A stretch of 64,000 nt of DNA, from positions 956,567-1,020,566 of the forward strand of contig CACVBU010000930.1 in the NCBI GenBank assembly GCA_902728285.1, written 5' to 3'. The notes below the pieces were generated by a model. It was not told the origin of the DNA, ran no database searches, and saw nothing but the letters and a program-made list of their open reading frames with translations. Below, one piece after another: positions 36,401-49,200 of this stretch (position 1 is its first letter; every line of letters begins with the position of its first letter). The position numbers were made by a program, and so were the translations under genes. The DNA comes from Clytia hemisphaerica. Lineage: Eukaryota; Cnidaria; Hydrozoa; Leptothecata; Clytiidae.

Positions 36401-38682
36401 ATGATGTTCGGGGAAATTCCCCCGGTGAATTTCTACCCAGTGAATACCTACCCTATGTGAATCCCCCCTAGTGTATTCTCACCCGGAAAAATTTCCCCCA
36501 CCAATTTTATCGGTTGGTTGCCAGGCAAATTTAGACTGTAGCTCAGTTATAGCCTTCCCTCATTTTTAGTAGGTAGAAAGTTGGCTGTATAAAGTCAATA
36601 TTATGGTGCCTTTTAAACGCAAATACATTGGCATCTTTCAATTTTTTCAAGCTAAATTACTTTGTATTGGCTAATAAAATAATGAAAAGGTGAATAATAA
36701 AAGTTTCGTTGTGCGTTGGACAAGCCAGCTGGTCACTTGCTTTTTGTCCGAAATTCCGACAAAAAGTTCACCTGCTGTCTCAAAATTCTTTTTGCAATCT
36801 TGATAATATATCTTTCAATCACTAAAAATGACCTTTGTATTTCCAGTGAAGACTTGCTGAAATTCTAAAATAATCAGAGAAAAATAATCAAGATTTTTTC
36901 TATAATATGGCTGTGTTACAAAACTAAACCAATTCAAATTTGGACTGTACTTTATAGGTATCTTAGCTACAAAAGATGAAATCGTCGACTTGGCTATGCA
37001 AATTGTTGGTGGAATTATGAAATTCAGTCAAAAAGCTACAGAAAACATCAGAGCTGACATTCGCAAATTGGTTGAATCAGGAAAGATGCGTCTCACTAAC
37101 ATGTACTCCAAAGTGAAAGAATTGATCCAGAAATATAATCCACTTAGTGACGGTAAAAACCATTTATTGATTTTAAGTTTACTCTCGTTTAAAGGTTTTT
37201 TTTTAAATAAGAGTGATATCGTTTGCTTCCTCGTCAACTTTGAGATATTGAATTGATAAGGATGTGGAGCAAGATTGGTCAGAAAGAGGAAAAGAAAAAC
37301 ATTTTTTTTGTTTATATCAGCACAATATAACAATAGGCAGACACTGTCCTGATATTAAATATGTGTCTGATATGAAACGGGAAAAATAATACCTTTAAAT
37401 TTTCATAGTAGTGAACCGTAAAAATAGAGTATTCAGCTACAGTGCACAAGATAATGGGTTCAATTCCTAGCTGGGTCATACCAAAGACTCAAAAATTGCA
37501 CTTGTAGCCTCCTAATTAATGCTCAGCAATTAAAGAGAAAGACCGAGGGTAACCGGAGTAATCCAGCTTTTTTATAAACATGATAACGTTTATAAGCATA
37601 TACAGACTCAGTTTTTGTTGCCTAAACATTTGGTGCTATTGTTTAGAACGATAGAATGCTAAGCATAATGCGAGTCTGATATAGTGACAGACACTTGCTT
37701 ATAAAAATTAACATGTAAGTGCATTTTCTAAACAGTTTCAAGTTCATAACCATGGGCCAAGGTATCATCTAGCCTATTTTTTAAGAGTTTAGTTTTGTTC
37801 ATCTCTTCATTTTTTTTTGGATAAGATGTATTATTAGTTATTGCTTCTTAACAAAAATTACTTATTTCATTCTTCCAATATAGAATTCGAGGATGAAGTT
37901 CCATCAGATATGAAGAGTCTTTCCGAAACATACAAAGCTGCACGTAAAGCTTTAGCATTGGCTATCCAACGTATTATTTTGATTGCCAAACGAGCTGGAA
38001 TGAAATCAGGTAAAATGATTGTCTTAAGGCCGGTCTCCACTTGCACGCGCTGCGATTGCACCTTTTGGCTTCAACTCTTTTTGCTTGGAAAAAAAATTAC
38101 GTCATCAGAATGTAGCACGCGCTCGAAAAAAAAGTTGAATACATTTCAACTTTTTTCAACCGTTACGTCAGATTGTACCAATGGAATTGCTTCATTTTTC
38201 TTTTGACCAATAGCGTGGTAGCTTTACTCGAGAAAGTACGATCACAGCGTGCACAAGTGGAGACCAGCCTTTATTTTTGTTTTTCATTTCCAAAACGTTT
38301 TCTTAAATGAACCAATAAGAAATATCCTGTCAACCAGGGATAACATTTCATTGCAGTCCACACTTTAATAATTCAATTGAGACTGTCTGTATATAAAGCT
38401 ACAACCTGCCACAAATTAATACCCAGGCAATAATTTCATCATTCTTTAAACCTGGGGTTTACCTATGTGAAAAGGAGCCTTCGGTACGCCTTATTTACTG
38501 TTGCTGGAAGACTTATTAATGGAAGGACCTATCCCGAATGCATTCGGAGGGCTAATATCTATTTGAAGACTTATTAACTGCTTTTCTTATATTTTACAGA
38601 GGCATTGATGAAGATGATCAAAGACTTGTTGTACAAAGAAGGAGTCAAAGATCTTAACAACGCAATGTTGTCTGCTTTCTAA
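30457..38682 (+). CDS. Secreted-type protein of tandem one-exon helical Cys repeats
   Basis: Ten exons in one phase chain: 30457-30628, 32101-32282, 32614-32787, 33442-33624, 34060-34242, 34682-34855, 36209-36386, 36958-37152, 37884-38009 and 38600-38682 (1650 nt, 549 residues plus TAA). Exons 1-6 each encode one unit: a cysteine at residue 2, amphipathic helices with patterns like IKQAI, AVEQ and STVKAI, and a second cysteine 49 or 52 residues on, then about 7 residues to the donor. Spacing is C-x48-C in exons 1, 3 and 6 and C-x51-C in exons 2, 4 and 5. Exon 7 keeps one cysteine; exons 8-10 have none but stay helical and Lys-rich. Most introns are phase 0, so units can be duplicated without frame damage. 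The N-terminus must come from upstream, probably the exons at 29550-29942. I do not recognise the family; each unit is probably a disulfide-closed helical bundle. Confidence 0.78.
31607..31774 (+). pseudogene. Possible relic repeat exon
   Basis: 168 nt between acceptor CCATCCAGAG and donor GTGAGA, phase 0 at both ends, reading VYCFWCSCQAIK at the start and EILTCDRILGAE at the end. The tail matches the unit pattern (compare ISCDKILSPT). It cannot be inserted between exons 30457-30628 and 32101-32282, which join each other in phase 1, so it would shift the frame. A decayed or skipped unit is likely. Confidence 0.4.
32470..32545 (+). repeat. tRNA-like SINE fragment
   Basis: CAGCTACGGTGCACGAGG followed by GGTTCGATCCCCAGCC resembles A and B boxes of RNA polymerase III promoters. 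A sister copy lies at 37428-37485 with CAGCTACAGTGCACAAGA and GGTTCAATTCC. Neither folds to an evident functional tRNA by eye. Confidence 0.4.
32927..33098. repeat. MITE, TACCTTATCGGGGAAAA ends
   Basis: A 172-bp palindrome: TACCTTATCGGGGAAAACTT pairs with its inverse ending at 33098. Internal short motifs such as TTCGTCGGGGAAAA are repeated. Lies in an intron of the repeat gene. Confidence 0.8.
33206..33301. repeat. MITE, CAGCTGGCACACAACG palindrome, copy 2
   Basis: Inverted ends AGCTGGCACACAACGTTGTT and its inverse; same family as 1915-2012. Confidence 0.8.
33651..33880. repeat. Degenerate pogo-like MITE
   Basis: Begins CAGTAAACTCGTGCTTATTC and carries repeated ATAATTCGAA motifs like the clearer copies at 43824 and 49977. 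The right end is not well defined. It starts only 26 nt after the donor of exon 33442-33624. Confidence 0.45.
34871..35057. repeat. MITE, CTTTTCGACCGTAGCCGCC ends
   Basis: A 187-bp palindrome starting 15 nt after the donor of exon 34682-34855. CTTTTCGACCGTAGCCGCCA pairs with its inverse ending at 35057. Confidence 0.8.
37428..37485 (+). repeat. tRNA-like SINE fragment, second copy
   Basis: Shares the spacing of the A-like and B-like boxes with 32470-32545 over about 55 bp; lies in the intron before exon 37884-38009. Confidence 0.4.
38026..38272. repeat. MITE, AAGGCCGGTCTCCACTTGCAC ends
   Basis: Inverted ends GGTCTCCACTTGCACGCGCT at left and its near inverse at right. It starts about 16 nt after the donor of exon 37884-38009. 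Confidence 0.8.
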
Positions 38683-41600
38683 ACGTCTCAAAGAGTGGTT
38701 CCAACGTAAATTTTATTCTCGTGTATTTTTATAATAATACTTATCGTTGAAAAATATATCATGCTTACTAATCATAAAGTGTCATTAAAAATAGCCCTTT
38801 TTTACGGCAATGTACTTTAAAAACACTCTGATTCATTGCTGGAAAACCACTTTCTAGTTATTTCTTGGCTTGAGAGAGGGATAACCAGTGGGCTACTGAT
38901 GTAGGGTCACTACTAATGTGCAATAATGCCAGATATCTAGCCACTCGACCAAAATATTACAATATAAAGAAACACGTGAAGAATTTGAAACGCAGTCAAT
39001 TTTAATGAGATTGTTTATGAAATTCTATAGGTAGCATCAAACAAGTCGTGTCAGAACGAACAACTTACGCGACTGGAGTTCAACTAAAGACCTCCCAGGA
39101 AAACTCAATGTGCCTGGGAGTTGAGGTTTCTCTCGTTGAAGCTCCTACTTTTGGGGGTTCATAAGACTAATTAAGTAACATTTTATGAGCATGTTAAAAA
39201 ATGCTTGTAACAACTATTAGAAACACTACGAAAACTTGATTCGATAATTTGGGAATCAAATTGAAGTTTGAAGCCTTCTGGTCAAAAAAAATGCACAAAC
39301 GAAAAGGCTCGCTCCTAATAATCTGAGGGGTTGGAATAAACAGAGAGATAGAATTTTTCAAATAATAATAAAGGCGTGGTAATTATAACGAGTTTGTAAA
39401 CGTTTAGGACTATAACCCGATTCCGCGTGACTTCATTTTCACCCACGATCAAGCTATTTTTTATCAGAATTGAAATGGTAGAAAGATTATGTACATGATG
39501 GTTTAGTAACAACTTGATAACAACTCAAAGTCTTCAAATATTTCCCGTTTGGACCTGTATATAGTTTTTTGTTTCGTGGGTGAAATTTATGTCAGTTAGG
39601 AACAGGCAGCTTGCTTGAAGTTTACTTGAAGATAGTGCCTGACTGGATTTTGCCGAATCGGTCTTTTAACGAGAAAGCTATGATAGCACCTACTCAATTC
39701 TATGGAGAAAATGAAAACCAGTACCCTTAACGTCGGTAGTCGATTGACACAATATATTATGTAGAAAGGACAACGAAGGTCTACCATTTATGCAAAAATG
39801 CCTGAAATAGACGAAAATCGAATTTCATTCTGACATTTTGACATCTGTCAAATAAAAGAAGCTCTGACAAAATTATAACCTGGGAAACAAGAATTTGATA
39901 ACGCGTAGTATATTCTATTATTCTATGCGACTTTATTGCTTTATTGATTCAACTCTGAGGCTACAAACTGAAAACTAACTGAAAAATCCAACATTGATTG
40001 ATGTTCAAACAGGGTCAACTTGATCATATTTCATGTTTTTTCGAAATGTTTGACTCAAAATATTTAAGTTGTTAAAGCTAATTTTAGTCAATCCTGGAGG
40101 AGGAGCTATATCCTTAAAACGTTAGAGTAAAAAAAATAAGAGGCGATTTGTTCCAAAATCAATCTTCTTGTTCCGTTCCATAGAGAGCCGGCCGAGCTGG
40201 CCGTGAACCTCATAAAAAAGATGTCTAGAAATTCTACAATAAACCATTCTCGAAATACATATTACCCAACCTCGTCTCCGTGTATCTCAGGCTTTATTTA
40301 CGCTACTGATTGACACCAGAGAATTATCTAGGGTCATACAGTAAAGCATAAGAAAGCTGATAATACGCATGGAACGAGGTTGCATAATACCATTATTGGT
40401 CTCGTTTTCATATTTGAAGGTCATTAGACATTAGTGTTTATGAGCGCTGACGCTCAAAAATAAAAAACCGAAAATAATATTTTGGTACTGCCCTTAAAGT
40501 AATACAAATGTTTAAAAGTCCTTTAAATTTCTAAAACATTGCGTGAGATGCTCAATGATCTTGATACGACTTGTCAAGAGAATAATATATCATTTCGGTT
40601 GGAAAGCAGGAAATGAAACACTTATGAAAAACGCCCAATACTTGGAATGTAATATAATAATATGTCTGAAACGTTTTTTAAAAACATATGTTTAAACATG
40701 TTTCTATGAGGCATTGTACATACACCTCTGACCTTCCTTCCTTTAAGTATTTCCTACCGTGAACAACGGATCAGAGTCACGCTTGTAACAGTTTCATGAA
40801 ATTGTTCTATTGTATTATTAAGATATATCCACATGATGCACTCATAGGATACTAAAACAATATCTTCAATAGTTTTGTTTTGAATTTTTACGAAAATTTG
40901 TTTATGCAGTTGTGTAAACCAAAAATTTGAAACAATCGAAATTTTGATTTTTCACACACACCTACTAACCTACCCCTGAGAATAATAGTGAATAATAGAA
41001 TGAATTGAACAGTGTGGAAAGGGGTCTGACCCCCCCTCTTTTTAAACTATCCCCCTTCCTTGCTATCCCCCCCCCTTTTTCATGAAATTTCTGACCCCCC
41101 CCCTTCTTCATTTATTTGGAAGGTGTCATCCCCCCCTTAAGAAAGGAACTATGGAAACATTTCTCAAAAAACCTCAAAAAGACTTAAGTATCAAACCTGC
41201 AAGTTCTTTCTGGAATGTGTGACTTTAGACCATCGGATTCTTGCACAGATATCTGTAGGTCACTTCGGGCTTTTTTAAAAAACGAGCCTAAATCATGGAA
41301 GGATGTTCTCATAAATGATAAACTGATAGGATTTCGTACTTCATACTCAATTGGTGTGAAATCCTAAATTCTAACAAGAAGCCGAAGCAGTACGACATAA
41401 CAGTAGTCGAGTGTTTGTTTGAAATGCCCCCCCCCCCCCGCGGCCTAAACTAGAACGTCTCCCTGAAATCGCAGCAAAGATTCGTTCAAAAATAGTTGAA
41501 ACATTAGTCAAGTAAACACAAACAAACACTTTGGTAGTACATTATTATGTAAAATTCTAAGGGTATACTTCGGGTGTGTGAACATAGTAAATAGAATTAT

Positions 41601-41765
41601 GACATAATACAAAAAAACATTTTGATATGAAACTCCTTAACCAAAGATGCGAGACATCATGGCGTATTCCTTGACACTCGAACGACACTTGGAGGAGAGT
41701 ATTGGTCACGAGGTCAAACTTGGTCGCTACACGTTACAACACCTGGAGCATCTATCCACACTGTT

Positions 41766-41918
41766 GCAGTAGCGTAGACAGGAGGGGCGCAAAATTTGTG
41801 TAGGAGAGCAGATTTTTATGACACTCTAATTATCTTTTTACATTATGAATAGATGATTACTGTGTCATAAAAATCTGCTCTCCAACACAAATTTTGCGCC
41901 CCCTTGTCTACGCTACTG
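41766..41918. repeat. hAT-like MITE, CAGTAGCGTAGAC ends, copy 1
   Basis: A 153-bp palindrome: CAGTAGCGTAGACAGGAGGG pairs with its inverse. The CAGT(A/G)GCGTAG end is usual in hAT MITEs. Clear 8-bp target duplications are not seen. Confidence 0.8.
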
Positions 41919-42727
41919 GGTTAGATAAGTGTAATAGTATCCAATCCCCTCACATGGTAAGAGTAGTCGAAGGTGCGTTTACTGCATCAAACTCGGGTCT
42001 CACAGAAAGGGGTCAAGAGCGGCGACTACAACACCACTGCTTTTCCTAAGCCAAACGAAAGGGAAAAGTACTAGCTGTAGCTTTGAAATGAACAAAAAAA
42101 GCGGTGATGATGATCATATGACTAAACATATCCGTTGCATTGCCTTGATTTCGAGAAACAAGGGAAAAATACAACCCGTAAAATATTTCGAGGAGGGAAG
42201 CAAAGGGGCAAACAACACCTGCGAAGCTTCTGATTGGCCAAGCGCTGAAATTCTATTATAATGTCACGTGACCTAGGTAGGATTTCCTACCTAACCTCGG
42301 TACACTTTTCAGCCAAAGTACGCCATCTAGCCCTTCGGGCTTTATAAATCTTTGACCTCTAACACATCATGGTCCTCAAAATCTTAAATTTAACCTAACA
42401 TACACTATGTGAAATTACATACAAAGCAAAGTTATAATAGCAAAATATTTTTTGACAGCTTAATCAACAGATTTCTGCTTCCTTCAATATGACGTGTATA
42501 ATTTCTTACATAAGCTCTTGTGTATTATACATTTATTTACTTAGTCAAAAATAAGCCTTGAATTAAATTTTATTACTGCTATAAATCAACATGACATTAT
42601 CACGCAAGGTAACTTAATAGCATGAAGATGAAATTTCTTTCTAGTGAAATTAGCAATAAAGATTCTTGTATTCGAAACCTGAGAATTCAATGGATATAAC
42701 GCAGAAAATGTGAAATCGATGATGCTA

Positions 42728-42907
42728 CCCGGGGGGGCACTGGGTTTGCGGACTGACGGTATGTGCGGGCTAAAAATTGGCTTTTAAAATTGCACCCTTA
42801 CAGTGCAGCAAAAATCAGTGAAAATCATACCCTTAGAGTGCATTTTCCCCCAAATTTTCGATCCCGCACATACCCGTCGGTCCTTTTGGCCAGCTGCCCC
42901 CCCCGGG
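42728..42907. repeat. G-rich palindromic MITE, CCCGGGGGGGCACT type
   Basis: CCCGGGGGGGCACTGGGTTT faces GGCCAGCTGCCCCCCCCGGG, with inner TGCACCCTTACAGTGCAG and CTTAGAGTGCA motifs. Partial relatives at 13076-13195 and 49550-49735. Confidence 0.78.
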
Positions 42908-43574
42908 TGATGCTATAAAGAAAAGGATGAAATTACCAAATTGTTGAACAATAATATCAATTCGTTTTTTGATCAAACTTGCCAAACTTGTAAATCCAGT
43001 ACAAAATTTGAAAGCAAGTTAAGGCGAAATGTTGATGAAGCAACACCCCGAAGAAGATCAAACCTACAGGAATTGACTTAATAAGGAAGCTGTATGCTCT
43101 TCGACATGGGTGCAAACACAAAGAGTCAAAAATCAGCATCTGGTCATATCTAGGGCATATTGATATCTGAGTATTGAATATCCCAAGTATTCCTTGGCTT
43201 CATGCCAATTTGGAAAATAAAATCCTACAGTTCTGACAAGAATTGTATTTCTTGTTTGAAAATTGATTAGGGGGTTAGGAACACCCGCAATAGGGCATGA
43301 TATAAAAGAAGAAAATCGACATCTATTTCAGTAAGAGTTAGTTTGGAAATTGATCAACACCTATGACGAATTCAGTTGCTTTTGAATGTCGATCAAGTCA
43401 TTTCATGAAAGGTTGTACAAGGCTTCATGAATTTATAAGGTAACGCATATTCTGAAATACTTTATTTACGTGATACTATGGTTAAGCAAGAGATACAAGT
43501 AGTAAAAGTAAGTCTTGCAACCGCTATCAGAGGCGACCCGAAGGCTCCTCTTTCGATAGATATATACCCGAAAG

Positions 43575-43725
43575 TAGGACAGGAGGGGCACAAAATTTGC
43601 ATAGGAGAGCAGATTTTTATTACACTGTAATTATCTATTCATAATATAAAATGATAATTATTGTGTCCTAGAAATATGCTCTCCTCCAAAAATTTTGATC
43701 CCCTCCTGTCTACGCTACTGACTAC
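43575..43725. repeat. hAT-like MITE, copy 2 (left end eroded)
   Basis: Shares GACAGGAGGGG, AGGAGAGCAGATTTTTAT and GTCTACGCTACTG with 41766-41918. Confidence 0.78.
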
Positions 43726-43823
43726 CTGAAAGTAGGGGAGGAGGCCACTTTTTCTTTCTGGTTTGTTCTACTTACTCTTGATCCTACTCTTTAATTGAGT
43801 ACCGAGCAGAGATGCATCAAGTA

Positions 43824-43997
43824 CAGTTGACGCTCACTAATTCGATCTTCAAGGGGAATTGGATATTCATCGAATAAGGGATCGTATCGATTAGTACAGC
43901 GTCGGATAGGAAAGTTTCTTGTTGACAGCGACTTGAAATTTCATCGAATAAGGGAGCATATCGAATAGTAGAACGTCGAATTAGAGACCGTCAACTG
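43824..43997. repeat. pogo-like MITE with TA target site
   Basis: CAGTTGACGCTCACTAATTC at left and the near inverse TCGAATTAGAGACCGTCAACTG at right (20 of its bases matched), flanked by TA. Same ending pattern as pogo/Tigger elements. Confidence 0.82.
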
Positions 43998-44285
43998 TAC
44001 CATTTTTTTACTAAATACGAAGTCTTTGATGTTCACTTGGCAATTCAACGGAAGTGGGTTCAATCCAATGGGAATAACCGGAAGTTAGAGGCGAATTATT
44101 AGCTCTCCAAATCAAGAGAGTATGACACAGAGGCTTTAGAATAACACAATATTTCAGATGACGGATAGAATCAAGGACTTTGTTTGTTCTCCCAAATCGT
44201 AAAAAACATTTTCCAAAATCTCAATCTATTTATGTGAGAACACGTGTATTGCACATCTATCGGGACTCCGTAACGGCTTCCCGAT

Positions 44286-44547
44286 GGTTGAAACCACTGA
44301 CCTTATTATATCACTGGACCAAGCTATATCCACCATCTTTGATCGAAGTTTTTCGAAAGTTGGTACCCGCAAAGAAGCCATTATAGTGTTTGAAACTTTG
44401 CCTACCGACAAACGGCGCTACTCACTAGTGTACAAGCGAAATAAAAGATCTAGCGCTCTCTCCGCGGGTACCGATTTCAAAAAAACTCCGATCATAATAT
44501 TTTGCTTGAGTAACTTGGACCAGGGATATATAAAGGTCAGTGGTTGA
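44286..44547. repeat. Palindromic MITE
   Basis: AACCACTGACCTTATTATAT and GGTACCCGC at left are mirrored by CGGGTACCGATTTC and TATATAAAGGTCAGTGGTT at right. Open frames on both strands here come from the palindrome. Confidence 0.7.
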
Positions 44548-46262
44548 AACCCGAAAAAAAATCCAATTTCAGACTAACAGAAAGTCGTTATCGAATCGCA
44601 GAGGGCCTGATTACCCATAATTCCTTTCGATTGTGAAATTTCTAATATCGCTCGCTGTTTTAGGATAAAGTACCTTTTAACACTTTTGTGCTCTGAATAT
44701 AGACTATTTCTCTACTTTCATGTTTCAGTTCACATACTTGCATTTTTATAGTAAACAAGAGAACTTGACTGTGTTGGTTGTTCTTAATATCTTAGAAATT
44801 AAAACCCAATTCTTTCGTTGCGCGTTACTTTGAACTAACTTAAAATCAACAGATCTTTTTCTGAAAATATGATGCCGATATTGTTCTTAGAATTTTGGTT
44901 AGAATTTAATCTTCTCATAAAATTGTTCTTATAAAAAAATCTACATTTTTATCTATTTTTCAAAAAATAAGAGAATCTGCTACACAATAACAAAAGTCTT
45001 CATGAAAAATTTAACTGTTTCAAGAAAAAGGGTTTCTACTTTTTTCAAACTGTGAGAAACACTACCTGGATATGTGTGTAGCTGATATTTTACTGGAATA
45101 AAAAAGAAACTTTTTGGATTTGAGCAATATGTAACAGCGTATAACGTTCGATGAAACATGTGTAGAGGCTTTTGCCGGTTGGAATAAAAATAACATTTGT
45201 TTGAATTTCTTATTATATGTGCTTGTATTTATTTCGTTATGTAGGAAGTTAAAAGTATTTGAAACTTGATACCAACGGTTATGTGATTATTAATTAAATT
45301 CTTATGAAAATGAGAACTCGATATTTTATAGCAACGAATATCATAAAAGTGGTAGACTTTCTCTAAAGTAAGTTCCTCTCAAACGAACGATATAGATATT
45401 ACCTTAAACCTTCGGCTTAAAGCGGGCCTAGGTTGACTACCCCTTTCTCACTTCATCACCTTTCCCAAAGAAAATGATTGCAAATCGTGAGTTGCAATAA
45501 TCTATTTCCCTGGCGGCCACTAAAAAACCAGTTGCAATTCGCTGATTTTTCCTATCTCTGAAAATGGTTTACGATATTTGACCAACTAACAATACCCCCT
45601 ATATACTTTGAAATATATAATGTTCTCGGTTTCTGAGGTTGGGGAACGTTCTCAGAGATGACTTGTTATTGGTTATCTTCTTTGCCTCCCGTATGGAAGA
45701 CAAGGACTCTGTCCGCAATCGGTGCTATGATTCATTGGTAAGTGAATGCATAACCGCCCTAGTCAGCAAATAAGGTGTAACTAAAGTCATTCATGTAGGA
45801 TTTGAATCCACTTTTATCAACTTAAGTTTCGCGGCCCACTTGGTTTTCATACAAACGATGGATTGAAAGTAACATTTACCGCTAAAATTCAAAAAATGTA
45901 AAACTCAAAAACAAAGAGAGTGATCCACTCTGGCGCAGATTTTACAGCATTACTTTTTCTTGCCTATGAGAGGTTAAAGATTTGCCACTAGCCTTCAGCT
46001 TAACACTCCGTGTGGTCAAGCCATGCCTTGTGGAATAACTTGTGTACCTATATTCTGATATAGGGTAAAGGATGTCTGGTAAGTGATTGCACGCTTTGGC
46101 GTTTCCTCTCATAAGATAGAAAATTATCCAGGGGTAGCGAGTCCATGTCAAACGCATCATTGGATTTCTTCTCTACTCTTCTCATACAAATTAACTAGCA
46201 AAATGTCTCCTTTGAAAATATTTCAGAGTATCTTTAATAAGACAAAGAAAATATAAACAACC

Positions 46263-49200
46263 ATGTTGGCAAAAGCATTTTCCAGAAGATCACTAACCAA
46301 ATGCTTTAAAAAGACAAACTTAGAATGTATCCGGACCCTGACCGGCCTCAAAACGCCAAGCCAATGTGTCATACAAACACCAAAAGATATGCCGAATTTG
46401 ATAGATTGCCGTCAAGGAGAAAGGTAATATTTTTTATTTCTTTTAATCATGTATACATATCCAAATCTGTAATGTTGCACTCCCTACGATATCCACTAAA
46501 ATGAAATTCAGAAATTCCTGATAATGTAAAAGTCTGAAAGGTTAGATTGCAGACAGATGTAACTCATCCCAAGCAAATAAATTGAAGTCAATTCTTCAGC
46601 TGTAACTTGAGATTTCGTGCAGATTGATTGTTTCGTGTAATTCAATTTTGAAGCACGTTATAATAGGAGTTTTCGATAAACGGGACTCCTAGACTTTCTC
46701 CAAGCCTTTTTTTAAGAACCCCCCTCACTACTGAAAGGAAATCTTAATGACCACCTACATTTTACAGTTTTTTAGGGCACCCTCTTCCCTGAATGGGAAA
46801 AAAGCAGTCTCCTCATTAATAATATAAAGATTCGAATTTGATGGAGCTGACAGTTTGTCACTTTCTTTTCTAGGACACCAGGTCTGTTCACATCAGAAGA
46901 GATGGACTCACGTTTATCAACCCTCCGTAATAAAATGTCTGAAATGGGAATGGATGCAGTTGTGTTTACCTCATATCACAATATTAATTATTACAGTCAA
47001 TTTTTGTATTGTTATTTTGGAAGACCTTATGGTTTAGTTATCACTAAAGATAATATTTCAACTATCTCTGCTGGTAAGAATTTTTCTTTAGTCATTGGCC
47101 TCGTTTCCATGCATAGCGCACCGTAGGGTAGTTAAACATTCTCATTCAAATTCCTGATGAAACCCAAAAAGAAGGATTGCAGATACGACTCCTCCCCAGG
47201 GAAACATTTCTTGGCGCTTTTCCAGGTTCTTTCTGAAGTTTTTTCCAGGCGTACCGGTAAATTATTTTTTTTCTGCGTATAAATGCATAGACAAGTTGCA
47301 AAAACCTTGAAACTGACCATCTAACAAGTTGTGTACCTAACAGAGTGTTGGTCTTTAATAAGAAGGCTATCCTAAGGCACTAAATTTACACCTATAATAT
47401 AAGCCTTGCAGAAATTTCCTTAGTTCCTTAGTAGCTAATCCAGTTGAGCTTTACTAGCTTTCAAGCAGGTACACGTTTGTACACTTTCGTCTTTATAGAA
47501 TATATTATAACTTTAACATTATTGACCGACAATCTTAACCTCGCTAATAATACGACGAGGTAAAATTAAATTTCGAAATTATACCCTTGACCGGGTCAAA
47601 GCCAAGACGTGAAAGATAGAACTGACTAGTAATGGCTAGGATTAGGTATGTAGAGATAATTTTCCTCAAAATTGATTCTATAGGTATCGATTATGGTCAA
47701 CCTTGGAGGCGCGGTAATAACGCTGAGAGCGTCACATACACGGACTGGGAACGAGATAACTTCTTCAAAGCAGTCAAAGAACTTGTGGGTAACAACCAAA
47801 ATGTTGGTTTGGAGTATGACCATTGTCATTTACAATACTTTGAAAAATTCCAAAAGGCACTTCCTGAAGCGAAATTTGCAGATATTGGATTACCCACAAT
47901 GAAATTAAGGATGGTGAAATCGCCGGAAGAAATTGCTGTGATCAGAAATGGTAAGATAATTCTTGTTAGCAATTGGTGATCATTTTATGTCATTTGTTGG
48001 AATTTCTGCAACCTACGCTATGAAGATGATTTGATCGGTCGGAAGACGATTCACAAAACTTAGAAACTTATTCATTACATCTATCCGAAGACACGTGTTT
48101 CGTTCTGCCAGGAATTATTTATTAGCAAATGAGAAACACAAACATTCGGAAAAGAGAGATATACTGGTTGTCCCAAAAAACTTTACATAAATTTGAATGC
48201 TGATATCTTAAGCCAGCATATCTTAAGGACCTTTTAGGGTCTCTTAGGAATTAATCCTTACACGTTTGTGTGAAATTTCAGGAACATTTGATATGTCAAT
48301 CAAGAAAAATAGGTCAGCGAGTATTGCAAGGCCTAATATCAAACCGGCAAAGAAATGAAAAAAATTGACGTCAATTTGTAGTTTTTTAATCTTAATTTTT
48401 TTGGGACACCCGGTAGAATAGAAGATAGGAAATGAAATAGGTGACTTTATGAGATACAACAATACAACATCTTCCAACATAAGTATACACTAAAAAACAC
48501 CTGCTTAGTTGGCTCACTTTTCTTTGTTATAACAGGTGCACGAATCGCTGACCTTGGCGGATATGCCGTGCGTGAAGCATTGGAGGAAGAAGTACCTGAA
48601 CACGAAGTTGCTTTACATTCAACAAGGACAATGATCAGAGAGATTGCAAACACATATCCACAGACAGATATTATGGACAGTAAGTTATCATTCATGATAT
48701 TCATGATGTAATGTTTCCTACGGAAACAACCCGGTTTTTGCCAGTGGTGGCAAATTTAAACTAGACAAAAATCGTTCAAAACTTGCCACTAATGGCAAAA
48801 ACCGGGGTCTTTCCGTAAACAACATTAAGTCACGAATATCATGAATTCTAAGATTCTTAAATTCATGATATTCATAACGTTATCTTTTATACGGAAACAC
48901 CCGAAAATCACCGGGCGTTTGCCACTAGTTTTGAATTTTTACATTGAAACTGGTGGTGAACCATAGGCGTAGCGAGATACCCTGCAAAATTTATGGATGA
49001 GAGTGGTTTTTACGACAATATAATTATTGTCTTTGATTTATCAAAAGATAATGAATATGTCATAAAACGTCTGCATTCCCTCATAAATTTTGCAGGGTAT
49101 CTCGCTACGCCTATGAACGCCCTGTGTTTTTCGTGTAATTCCGTGTAAAAGATTACGTCATGAATATCAAGAATATACACCTGTCTACACGGGCGTTATT

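Larger units (their letters stand above)
38683..46262. other. Intergenic region with several MITEs, no host gene seen
   Basis: About 7.6 kb. Starts with the 3' region of the repeat gene (an ATTAAA at 38784 could be its poly-A signal) and ends with the creatinase promoter. Apart from the palindromic elements listed separately I see no gene, and the open frames are short and unlike any protein I know. Confidence 0.55.

Noticed and set aside
39596-43139. Several 60-70-codon frames
   Set aside because: Short, no shared features with known proteins, no splice context, and overlapping repeat-rich DNA.
44284-44547. Overlapping frames on both strands near 44180-44550
   Set aside because: The region is an inverted repeat, which makes paired frames without coding meaning.
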